From: Sipunculus nudus
Lineage: Eukaryota; Annelida; Sipuncula; Golfingiida; Sipunculidae
Reading direction: 5' to 3'
Length of the DNA: 64,000 nt
Assembly: GCA_026874595.1 (NCBI GenBank)
Contig: CM049316.1
Coordinates: 60,273,676-60,337,675, forward strand
Positions 49,931-60,127 of the stretch are shown in pieces. The notes under the pieces are model-generated. The model was not told where the DNA came from and made no database searches. It worked only from the letters and a program-made list of their open reading frames with translations. Numbering within the stretch: the stretch's first letter is position 1; every line of letters begins with the position of its first letter. A program made the translations under genes and the position numbers.

Positions 49931-51590
49931 GATAATAATGTACTATATATGAACATTATAATATGTTTATTTTACCGAACATGTACATTGACTACATCAT
50001 AGTTTTAAGCGATGGGACAAGTTAAAATGAAAGGGGAGTAAGCATATGTGATTCCTGACATTATTACTGTTCAATCTCCTCAGGCAAGTGGAGTTCATGT
50101 GTATCAACCATTACACAGTAAAGGCTTCCAAAAACACTCGGCTTTGTTAATGTTAAATCCTTCATCGTTTCATCTCTGTGAAAACCTTTAACATTATCAG
50201 TGACGTGGAATCAATGTTAACCGCGGACTTATTCACAAAAACTCAATAAAACAGATGTTCAAAGTTTTCATCTAGGGCGGTTTTATCGACTTTAACACCT
50301 GAGCTATATAGTGCTGGATGTTTATGTCTGTTTCTAAAATGTCAACCAAACCAGTATTGATTATTTTCTATAATGTCGCGCTCGCCTATTGGCGAAGCGA
50401 AAAACGGAGATTGCCATATATATGATGAAAGACGACATAGTTGTTTGGTTCCTTGAGATTCAAGGACTCCACCAGGTTCAGAACAAACTAGATCTCATAT
50501 TAGTTACAAACTTATCTATATACGTATCTAGATTAATTTACACCTTTGAAGCGACGTTAACGTCAGCTTAGAGTTGTATGTTGCCCCAACCAATTTCCCC
50601 GTGTAGCATTGAGTTTCAAACTTGAAACTGCAAATGTTGCTCATTGGTTTTGTGTTAAAGCTTGTTATAACGTTTTTGATTGACTCGCTAAAGTCCCCTG
50701 TTGTATCTCCTTTCAAGGCTGCTTTCATCTGGTGACTATAAAGAGCGTGCTTTTAGCTGGCTCCAAAGAGTGTGATATGTTACACTCTTTGCTAGCTCCA
50801 CGATATATAGGACATGCGCGTGGCTGTATTTATATTTCCTATATAACATCTATAAAACACCTGAAGTGTTTTGGACAACTTTAAAGATAAAATTATGATA
50901 TTAAACTTTTTTTTACGTGAGAGTTTGTTGTTTCTTCGGTCAAACTAGACCAAGAAAATGCGGGCTTGTGTATCTCCTTTTTTAACCATCCCGGCCCGAA
51001 TGCAGTGAAGCCCAAAATACTCCTCTAAGCAGTCCCAAACAAGCATTTGAACAACATGATTAAAAAATAATTGACCAATACTGTCAATTTTATTGGAGAT
51101 TATGCCTTACAATTTTTAAAAATCAAACAATGGGGCGTTTTTAATGCTCCATCTCAAGATGGCTGGAGCCAACCAGAGAAAGCTAGACCATTCACTACTC
51201 TATTTCAGGTTTGTGACCCCGGGTCGTGTGTATAAATAAGACCATGTGACCTGAAGTATATCTGCTTATATATCTCCTTGGAGACCGGGGCCGTGTTAGC
51301 CACACAAGTGCGGCTGGCTGGGACAAAAATACGGCTGACTTTGGTAGTAAGCCGGGTATCGTGGCTCGGCTCAGCTAGAAAAATGTCTGCTGGTTTAAAC
51401 TGACCTGAAAGCCTATTAATTTAACGATGTTACAAAAGTAGGCCTATGCGTTTGATTTAAACAAATTATTTTTTTTTATATCTAAGGGGTGTGAGGCTTA
51501 ACCATGTATTATAGTGCAGGGAACTTCAACTTTGCCAGTCAGCAAAAAAAATCAACAAAACTAACTTTGTTTTAGTCTGTATATGTTTCT

Positions 51591-51594
<4 letters not shown>
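49931..51594. other. Intergenic sequence
   Basis: No gene recognised. A hairpin AAAGAGTGT...ACACTCTTT lies at 50765-50790. Confidence 0.5.

Positions 51595-51659
<65 letters not shown>
51595..51659. repeat. (TA)n microsatellite
   Basis: About 32 TA units. Confidence 0.95.
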
Positions 51660-51661
<2 letters not shown>

Positions 51662-52639
51662 ACTGCCACGGACCTGATGATATCACAGCACCCAATTCAT
51701 TCAATGCACACAAGACAGATACAGTTTTAATCAGTGTCGAGGAAGCTTTTAAATTTCTTATGCACCGAAATGCAAGTTTGAAGTCCCACCAAGCATGGTG
51801 ACAGACCAATTTCTTTTAGCATTATTGGGCAAAATTCATAAATTGTGGATCATAAGCTGGTTGTTCGGTTGAATATGAGATGTAAATTAAAGCTTTAGGA
51901 CATAATCAGGGCATGTAACTTTAATTTTGGTTTCCAAGAAGATTTAACCAGGACCTGTCATAATAGCCAGATCTTTAAAGGTACAACAGTTTCAATTTCT
52001 AGTTCTAGTTCTACCCTACAATGCAAAGGTCCTAAAATTACAAGAAAAAAATTGTCAGTTTTAAGAATTTATCGAAGGTGCCACCGATCCTATAGCAGCA
52101 GACTAAGTTTAATTTGTATATCAAATTTGATTTCAATCACTCCTGTTTAATTTGTAACAATTATTGTGACGTGTACGGTATTATACATTGGTTATATTAT
52201 TCAAGAGCAGTTATCTTGCAAAATGTCACGATAACCCATGAAGCCATTAATGCCAATCGTGGCCTTTCAAATATGAATGTTTACTCATTAGAGTCTTAAC
52301 TTATGTGGTGATTATTCGTGCTTTCGCAATGTATCGCAGAGAAAATGGGTTACAGTATCCTAATTTTAGGTTTTTGTTTTACATGTCCGTATCTTATATA
52401 GGGTTAAACACCCTAAGAATAGCAATTATACGCGTTTTGTGCGATCTGGTTACGAACGGAGAGATGCCAAAACCCGATCTGTCCCTTAAGCTCTAAGGAC
52501 TTAAAATCAGAAAGGCCTTTAAATTTACTACCATTTCATATTCCAGATTCATATTACTCTCATGTCAGACATCATGTTGACACTTGTATTATAAAACCTC
52601 ACAATGTTTCGTATTTCTGTCCTTTCTGAAGCGAATTAA
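51660..52639. other. Intergenic sequence
   Basis: No gene or complete repeat recognised; small open frames have no similarity I know. Confidence 0.5.
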
Positions 52640-53230
52640 GGGCCCACTCGAAGATACAAAACTGGTTTCGGTTCAGGGAAACAGTTCACTTAAACTGGTT
52701 TCAGTGAAACTGAAGCCCCATCTCCGGAGAAGGTTTCGGTTTCGCCAAAACCATCCACTTGATAATTATACTGGCACGCATGATAGGGACAATGGGAAAA
52801 AGTAGTCAATATATTAATAATCTTGTAAATTGATCCTGTTGATTTCTGTTTGCGTTATGCAATGCTTTGAATTTAATATCCCCTACTATTGCACTGCATA
52901 GCTAAAGATAAGACCAGCCCGTCGATTATATTACTATGGTTGGATGCGTGAATGTGTTATAGGACACATAGAACAGTCTATTGTCATCATAATTACAATA
53001 TAAATCGATAAAGTATGATCAATTATGCTCTCATCAGGTCTCAAGGTGCCAAGATATGAATCTCTAACTTTTGTTATCATTTTCATTATGAATAAATTAA
53101 ATTAAATTAATTAATTAACGAAGATACTTTTATTTTTCCATTAAACCCGAAACCGTCCACTTATAAATACAAACGAAACCATTCAAGACTGGTTTTCATT
53201 AAACCGAAACTAGTTTGGCATTTTCAAGTA
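52640..53230. repeat. Possible MITE with imperfect inverted ends
   Basis: The left end (AAGGGCCCACTCGAAGAT then AAAACTGGTTTCGGTT, 52638-52675) resembles the reverse complement of the right end (53160-53240, with AACCGAAACTAGTTT and ACTTATAAATAC words). GGTTTCGG-type words are frequent near both ends. No target duplication was found, and the interior is AT-rich and non-coding. Confidence 0.4.
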
Positions 53231-53756
53231 TATAGGACCTTTCAAGTACAGGGCCTCAAAGGGCAATGGCATTGATAGGAATCAAATTAAGTCTTTTTTC
53301 CCTTACCCCATGACATTTTGAAGCAGGCTGACGCCTGTGTGGAGAGAAAAACCTCTGTCAAGTTATGACGCAGCAGGCGGCGGATCGACGAATACCCCAT
53401 GGGACACTCATTAAAGATTTCTTGTTATTGGCTAATTGCCTGCAGAGTTGTCCTTAATAGATACGCTTTGAACTTAGCCTTCCTTTCCTTGTATAGACAG
53501 CGATCAGCGTCCCAAAGGCCCTTTGCTTGTGGTGAGTGATTGACTCTGCAGTGTAGGAGTTATGCTCTGTTTTACATGTCTGTGTCGCCTTCCGTGTTTT
53601 TATTTTTCGGATGGAGACAATTGATAAAATGTAAGACATACAGAGAAACTGACCTGATTAATTTTTTACAGTCTTGATCTCGCGTAATGTATATATACAT
53701 GCATGTATATTGTTTTTCAATTTTCAGTTTACGCTCAAATTATGCAATAAATGATC

Positions 53757-53758
<2 letters not shown>
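53231..53758. other. Intergenic sequence
   Basis: Nothing recognised. Confidence 0.45.
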
Positions 53759-53822
<64 letters not shown>

Positions 53823-53828
53823 TATATC
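53759..53828. repeat. (TA)n microsatellite
   Basis: About 34 TA units with one TG interruption. Confidence 0.95.
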
Positions 53829-53890
53829 ATCCTAAGTAGGTTCCAGTGCTTTCAGTAAAGTACTCGATACAGCTAAGGTAGAGCAGGTTA

Positions 53891-54994
53891 ACTAAACGTT
53901 AAGCACGCTGGAGCATCGTGTTATTACTCGGAGTTTCACGCCGTTGCCGGTATCGGCACCCGGGCGATCATCAGATAACTGATGCTTTGCTAGCAATATT
54001 AGCCCCATTTACACACGTTTTTCTGGAGCCCTCTACATCGCTTAGCGCGCGCCAAATCCCCCAAACGCGCCAGATTTCGAGGATTTTTGGTCTGGAGCGC
54101 GCAACATTTTGACCACCGGTTTGAGTCGGTTCCTGATTCTAGCGCGCGCCAGACTCAGTCTTGTGCGGCCTACATTTGTGCTTCGAACGTGTGTAAACAG
54201 AAGTGGGGCGCGCTACCTTTACAGCGCGCTCAAGCAAGACTCGGCCGTCCTGTGACTAGGATTGAGCTATGCGCCCAAGGGGGAATCCAGCGTAGACCGC
54301 GCTAGATTGCAGTATTTATCTGCGTGTAAACGCAATGCAGATTCTAGGCCGGGCCAAGTGCAATGGGGCCTAACTTGACAGGGTAGCGCGCTCTACATGG
54401 TCGCTTGGTCCGGCACAGTGTGAACGCAAGTTAAAATGTAGCCCGCTTAATATTTTTTTCTGGACCGGTCTAGCGCGCGCGCCACATTTTTCTAGTGTAT
54501 ATAGGGCTATTGTTTACAAAGCGTTGGTCAAGACCGAACACCAAACCGCCCAATACATCGGATTAGTAAAGTGGCCCATTCAAAACTCGGCTCAACAACC
54601 ACAACAAATCATTACGCAGTGAACGTTACGAAAAAGAAACAGAACTTTCGAAGCACATTTTGACCCTAAAGAGAAAACAAATAAAATGTTCTACCACCTG
54701 GGAAATAATCCAACGCTCTAACACAAAGAAACGCACCTCGGACCAATGTAACCTCTGTATGGAGGAGAAAAACAGCATACTGCACCACAAAAGCGACAAG
54801 TCGATAATCCTATTAAACAGGCGAAGTGAATTAATTTCGAAATGCCGACACCTGAATCCGACACCGAACCGTGTAAAAAGAAAGTAACAGTCATAGCTGG
54901 GTCCCCAACAAGCGTCAGCTATCTTATGATCGCCCGGGTGCCGATACCGGCAACGATGCTCTAACACGATGCTCCAGCGTGCTTAACGTTTAGT
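53891..54994. mobile_element. Element with long terminal inverted repeats carrying a Penelope-type remnant
   Basis: The first 33 bases (53891-53923, ACTAAACGTTAAGCACGC...) are the exact reverse complement of the last 33 (54962-54994). After a short non-matching spacer on the left, a second block (CGTTGCCGGTATCGGCACCC, then GGGCGATCAT; about 53941-53985) is inverted at about 54905-54957, so each arm spans about 90 bases. Between the arms lie a GC-rich part with seven GCGCGC sites (54045-54482) and a GIY-YIG remnant. No clear target duplication was found. It may be a foldback-type DNA element or a Penelope insertion with inverted terminal copies. Confidence 0.7.
54525..54890 (+). pseudogene. 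Penelope-like element GIY-YIG endonuclease remnant
   Basis: In one frame (about 54525-54570) the sequence reads QYIGLVKWP, the YIG half of a GIY-YIG motif. After a frameshift near 54570 the next frame reads PFKTRLNNHNKSLRSERYE, then ETELSKHILTLKRK, STTWEIIQR, CNLCMEEK and LLNRRSELISKCRH, ending at a TAA at 54885-54887. I recognise this order from the C-terminal GIY-YIG domain of Penelope-like retroelements, including the C-x2-C and the KCRH end. In those elements the domain nicks target DNA. The reverse transcriptase part is absent. Confidence 0.8.
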
Positions 54995-55421
54995 ATACAA
55001 CAAGCGTCTCTAACAAGTTGGATGAAAACCTCGGTGATTTGCAGCTCCGTCTGGGCGCCGTCAGCTTATTTATGTCGAGAACGCTCTTGCATCTCAACGC
55101 AATTTTGACCAGACATTTTTCTAAAGGTTGTCATCCTTAACAGAGACCCATCGCCACCGAGAGGCAAACCGCATACCAATAAAGTCAAAATCAAACATTG
55201 CATGAAGAATTGTATATATAAATCTAAATACCTAACTACATTACGACAACTCCGATTTTGCGACCACCTCAAAATAACGACCACTTAATCCAGGCCCCGT
55301 TTCGTTTTTACTCTTTATATAAGACCTCGTTTAGACGACCACCTGGTAAAATGAGACCACTGTGTAGAGGTCCCATTGATGGTCGTAATTACGAGGCTAT
55401 AATATATGTATATATAATATA

Positions 55422-55473
<52 letters not shown>

Positions 55474-56859
55474 ATATAATATGGATCTGAGATAAAAGAT
55501 TAACATTCTTTATGTCCAAGAACACTGAGGATTTAATAACGATTTTTTTTTTCATTCAGTTCTCTTCCATATAGAAAGTTAAATATTTAAGTAAAAATAG
55601 CGTCCAGTAAAATTTTTCGAGGGCCAGTTAATTTTTCTGCCTGCTTGTCGGCCCCTTTATTCCAGTGGAAATTTTCGAGACCTGTAAATTCGGGTAGAAG
55701 TCTGAAGGGCCTAATTTTTAACAAGTTAAATAAATGAATACCTTACACCTTATCTAAAAAACAAAATAATTTCAAAATGTGAGAAACTAGTCAACATTTT
55801 TTATCAGTCCTAGTCATGGCGGTCAAGGGCATTGTGCACATGTAGAATCAGCCTCAGCTGACAGCTGCTGATTGGCTGAGGTCACATAAAAACCCAAAAA
55901 ATATAATCAACTAAAATAAAGATTGCTACTCACTAAGGGACACATTTGATTGATCAGATCATTGTAAACATAAACTTGAGATTTATTATAAAATTCTTAA
56001 CTGCCATATTAGACCGTCACTTCCATATGCAGTTCTGGGAAATTATCGAAAAAATATAAATTTTTAAGAACATTATAAAAATCAGGTTTACACTGGTTGG
56101 TGGGATAGAATATAGTACAAATACCATGAAGAAAGACCCGACCAAACCGCATTTCTATAAATATTCATGATAAATGGGCTACATAAAGCACAGCAACAGT
56201 GGGACATTTCTTTCAACAAGCAATGTGGTGAAAGACAATGGAAGCACATCAAAGTATAATGTCCCACGTTCTGCAATACAGAAAGCATAAACATGCGTGT
56301 AAGATTTTACCATAAGTACACCACTACAATGTGTATAAACGTGCTCCACATAAGACAGAGAAGATATTACTTGGACAAATTGACAGACAGGCGGGCTCTT
56401 TGATATCGAATCACAATTTACGAGACATATAACAATATTAATGGGAGACATAAGACAAGAATTTGTCACTGACGGAAATGAAGATAATAAACCAATTATT
56501 GAAAAAGGAACAAATCACACCGGAAATTGACGCCAGAAAAGATTAAATAAGGACAAATGGCATATTTGGAGTAAAGGACATATTATATGCTCACTAGTGT
56601 AAAGAACAGTTGATACTATTAAGTATATATAAAGAGGATATTTACTTATTAAATTAGATATATGGAACATGCAGCTCCTTAGCAAAATAATAAAATTAAG
56701 TGTGTCCTGTACGAGCCACCGTAGAATAGACTTCAAATTAAGTTATACTTAAACGCGAATATGGACAGTCGCCAAACGACTAAGTGAAACACAGGCTCAT
56801 GGAATAATTGAGCCATGGAATTTCTCTTGACCTGAGAGCGCTCCGGATTTCTGACATCG
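54995..56859. other. Intergenic sequence with a microsatellite and a repeat fragment
   Basis: A GACCACC-rich fragment lies at 55258-55385 (CGACCACCT twice, GAGACCACTGTGTAGAGGTC), related to the fragments at 2600 and 24560. A TA-rich microsatellite with TATG interruptions covers 55398-55466. No gene recognised. Confidence 0.5.
55398..55466. repeat. (TA)n microsatellite, interrupted
   Basis: TA-rich tract with two interruptions in its left half and an uninterrupted right half. Confidence 0.9.
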
Positions 56860-58130
56860 GCAAAGCTCAAGTATCCCAAGAGGCAAGGACAGACACCACA
56901 TCTTTGTACGAGATAAAGCAATACCAGATCTTTGGACATGCAAAATACAGGCTGATCCGTCTAGACATGTCTGAATTTCAACAAAATCAGAGGCAAAGAT
57001 GGAGAATATGCAAAAACGGTTGTAGGTGGCGCAAACTGTCTTTTGTATGAGAAAGCTAGTTAAGATGGATGAACATGCAAGCTTTCAGGCTGATCCACCA
57101 CTCCTGTGACATGGTTGTTTTCCAGGCTGGGATGTCACGTGGAAACGTTTGTATGTGCGCCACCAATCTTGGGTATAAAATAACGTTATCCAAGGTCTTT
57201 GGCCATGTAATTTTCAGATTGATACCTCAAACTACTCTTGAGACGTGTGATTTTCACAAAAAAAGATGCATAGATGCATAGATGCATATAAAAACTGTAA
57301 TATGTGTTGCCACCATTCTTGCAGATTAAAGAAAAAAATCCAAGATTTATGGCCAATGCGTTTAATCAATCTTGAGATACGTGCTTGGATTTATTCCATG
57401 AAAACGAGATTGTAGGTGGCGCCACCAATCTTGTGTACGAGAGATTTAGTTAAATGGATGGACATACAAAATTGCAGGCTGATACAGAATAGGAAAAAGT
57501 ACTCTCGAGATATGTGTAGTTTTCACTGTGGCAGATGCACAGGCATGAATCACGTGAATTCAACTGTAGGTGGCGCCACCAGTCAATGATACGAGATAAA
57601 GCTATCCAATATCTATAACGTACAAAATTTCAGATTGTTAAAAATACATGCACGGATGGATATGCCACATAAAAGGTTTAGGTGGCGTTATCATTGTTGG
57701 ATATAAGAAGGAAAATCTATCAAAGATCTATTCATCAAAATTTCAGGCCGATATGTTAAACCATTCCTGATATGTGCTTTGATGTAAAATACGAAAACGT
57801 GATTCTACGTGGCACCACCAGTCTTGTGTAAGAGAATGCAATCCACGGTTGATGGACTTGCAAAAATTCAGGCCGATGCGTCAAACTACTGTTCAGATAT
57901 GCGTCATTTTCATCAAAACCAAACGCCCGAATGGGGCCCACATAATGCAGAGTGCATGTAGGGCCACCAGTCATGCATATATACGAGATAAAGGTACATA
58001 ATGATCCATTTCCTTGCAAAATTTGATGCAAATACATTAAATCTTTCTTGAGATATATGATCAGACGAATGGATGGGCACAATGCTATAAAAATTGTAGG
58101 TGGCTCCACCAGTCTCTTTTAGACACCAGT
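56860..58130 (-). repeat. Tandem array of about nine 135-bp units carrying GGTGGCGCCACC
   Basis: The words GTAGGTGGCGCCACC or close variants recur near 57023, 57151, 57309, 57413, 57567, 57681, 57808, 57957 and 58097, spaced 105-160 bases. Between them recur TACGAGATAAAG, TTTCAGGCTGAT and CTTGAGATATGTG-like words. The palindrome is perfect at 57415-57426 and 57569-57580. On the minus strand the context reads ACTGGTGGCGCCACCTAC, as in the family 1 units, and the sequence beyond the right end (58140-58185) contains ACCGCTGGACGGATCC, like the family 1 5' text. So it is probably a minus-strand core of the same superfamily. Termini were not resolved. Confidence 0.65.
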
Positions 58131-58246
58131 ACCCATGTTAACCTAAAATTGTGAGGGGTTTCGGAAGGATCCGTCCAGCGGTTTTAGAAGAGTTCTTCGT
58201 AGACGACACCGGAACCCCGAAAACTTCGTTTCGGCGGATACAATTA

Positions 58247-58431
58247 CAGTGAAACCTCGTTGTGTCGATTTCGCTTAAAATCGAATACCCCGCTAATGTC
58301 GAAGTTTCAGACTCGATTTTCCGGACAACTTTTGTTAAATTATTACAAAATAAAACCCGCTTGTGTCGAACCTCGGATGTGTCGAAGTTTTGTGAGGATC
58401 CCTTTGACTTCGACACAACGAGGTTTCACTG
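58247..58431. mobile_element. pogo/Tigger-like MITE with TA duplication
   Basis: A 185-bp element with perfect inverted ends of 22 bases beginning CAGTGAAACCTCGTTGTG (58247-58268 and 58410-58431), flanked by TA on both sides (58245-58246, 58432-58433). CAGTG ends and a TA target are features of the Tc1/mariner superfamily, and the terminal text is pogo/Tigger-like. It has no transposase and would depend on another copy. Confidence 0.85.
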
Positions 58432-58433
58432 TA

Positions 58434-59714
58434 TATGATCTTCACGATTACACCTTACCCCATCGTTTTGTAATTGTCATTAATATATAATATTAACTAT
58501 GCCTTGTGGTACTACAGTTCAATTTCACTTGGAAAAGTCTTTTTGTTAAGAGGTGGTCAATGTTTTCTTGTATCAATAAAGTTAACAGTTAGACTTTATT
58601 GTTTGCAGTTAAATATACAACCTGGAAACAAAAAAATAGCTATTTAGAATTTGCTTGTATAGTCCATAAATACGCCAGCTGCAGTGTGATACTGAAATCG
58701 GAAATTACACACACACACACATACACACATCCACGCAAATATACACTGCAGTCGTTTTAGATCTCCTTCGCTTTAAATGCTGCCTTGTATAGTAAGATTC
58801 TCCGGGTATCAACACAAGGGATCTCACAGGGCAAACAATTGTAATCAAGCCAATAACAGCGTTCCCGCATTGTGCATCCGACTCCAGGTTTTAAATCCGC
58901 GACAGCCCGCTCTCGTTGGTCTGATTCTTGGCCCTGTGCAAGCCATGATGATTAGACTCGGAAATTGATAAACAAAGCAGCGGTTTAAACGCAGGAGATC
59001 TGGAATGGCTGCAGTGTACAACCGCTGCGCGAAGAATGTACCACAATTACACACTGTGTTACCTATTTCCTCGTATCATACACATATATTATCGAATTAT
59101 TGTATGGAGAATAGAAGGTTACCTTCACACATTAACAGAATACTGAAAATTGAATCCTTTGAAATGCTGTATAAAGATTAAAAAAAAACATATAATGCAT
59201 CAAAGATACAAAGCAATGAAAAAGAACAATTGAATTAACTCTATGGCTTGTTTTTGTCAATTACATTAGTGCATGTACATACAACTAGAAACCTATATTA
59301 AAGAAAAATATACAAAACATAAATGTCACATCAAATTATAACTCTGATAACCACAGCTTCTCATATTACTCTATTTAACTATGAATATTTTACTAACAAC
59401 ATATATATTCGTGGCAAACATGTAAGTGGATAAATATAAGACTTAAATCTTACTATGATCTAAAACGTACGTAATGGATTCATGATAAAATTTGTTTAAA
59501 TCGGATCCCCCCCCCCCCACTTTTCAGCCCTGCAACCTTTTCTAATGTTTAAGATTAATTTCTGTGGCCTGGACCCCCCTTTTACAGACCTGGGAACCTT
59601 GTTATAGGTTTTGTCATTAGTCCTCCTGCATTGGACCCCTTCTTTTCCTAAAAAGCTGGATCCGTCCCTGTATGGGGCCGATACCAAACCCAGCATAACA
59701 AAGGTAAAGTGTAC
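58434..59714. other. Intergenic sequence
   Basis: A short (CA)n lies at 58708-58728. The stretch 58850-58930 shares CCCGCTCTCGTT and nearby text with 60540-60560 (a diverged dispersed repeat). A C run of 10 or so lies at 59509. No gene recognised. Confidence 0.5.
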
Positions 59715-60127
59715 TAACCGGCTTCTATGGCTCAGGAGTAGAGGACAGGATTCAAAGACGGGAGATCGTGAGTTCGAATCTTAGCGGTGAGGCGGTGAGT
59801 TTTTTTCACGGTCAGCCCCCACCCAGGGTGAGCGCTCTGCAGGCTTAATGGGAAGGCCGTGCCCAACGGCCGTGTTTCACTCATAAACGAGTGCGCCTTT
59901 CGGGAGTGCCTCGATGGTTAGACCTGGCAGTGCGAACGATTAGAGCCCCGTAAGTGCAGTAGTAACCGGGCCTGGTTGACGCCAGGATTAAAAATGAGAG
60001 GAAGTGTTTAATTCTGCCCTGTCACCAAGTCAGAAACCGGAATAAATTCTGCAGATGTTTATATACGTAGTTAACTTAGCATTTAAAAATGGAGGCGGTT
60101 ACCTCCATCAAAAATATAAAAAAAAAC
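59715..60127 (+). mobile_element. tRNA-derived SINE
   Basis: The 5' part has an RNA polymerase III A-box-like TGGCTCAGGAGTAGAGG (59728-59744) and a B-box GTTCGAATC (59772-59780), 30-odd bases apart, as in tRNA genes. A body of about 300 bases follows, with GCCGTGCCCAACGGC and GTTGACGCCAGG hairpin-like words, and a 3' end with the inverted pair GGAGG...CCTCC (60091-60106) and an A-rich tail. The tail suggests mobilisation by a LINE. I cannot assign the family and saw no clear target duplication. Confidence 0.7.

Noticed and set aside
52640-53230. hAT element with 8-bp target duplication
   Set aside because: The ends are only loosely complementary and no 8-bp duplication was found; kept only as a weak MITE candidate.
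59728-59790. Functional tRNA gene
   Set aside because: Box A and B are present but the arms do not close into a good cloverleaf and the transcript continues into a SINE body.
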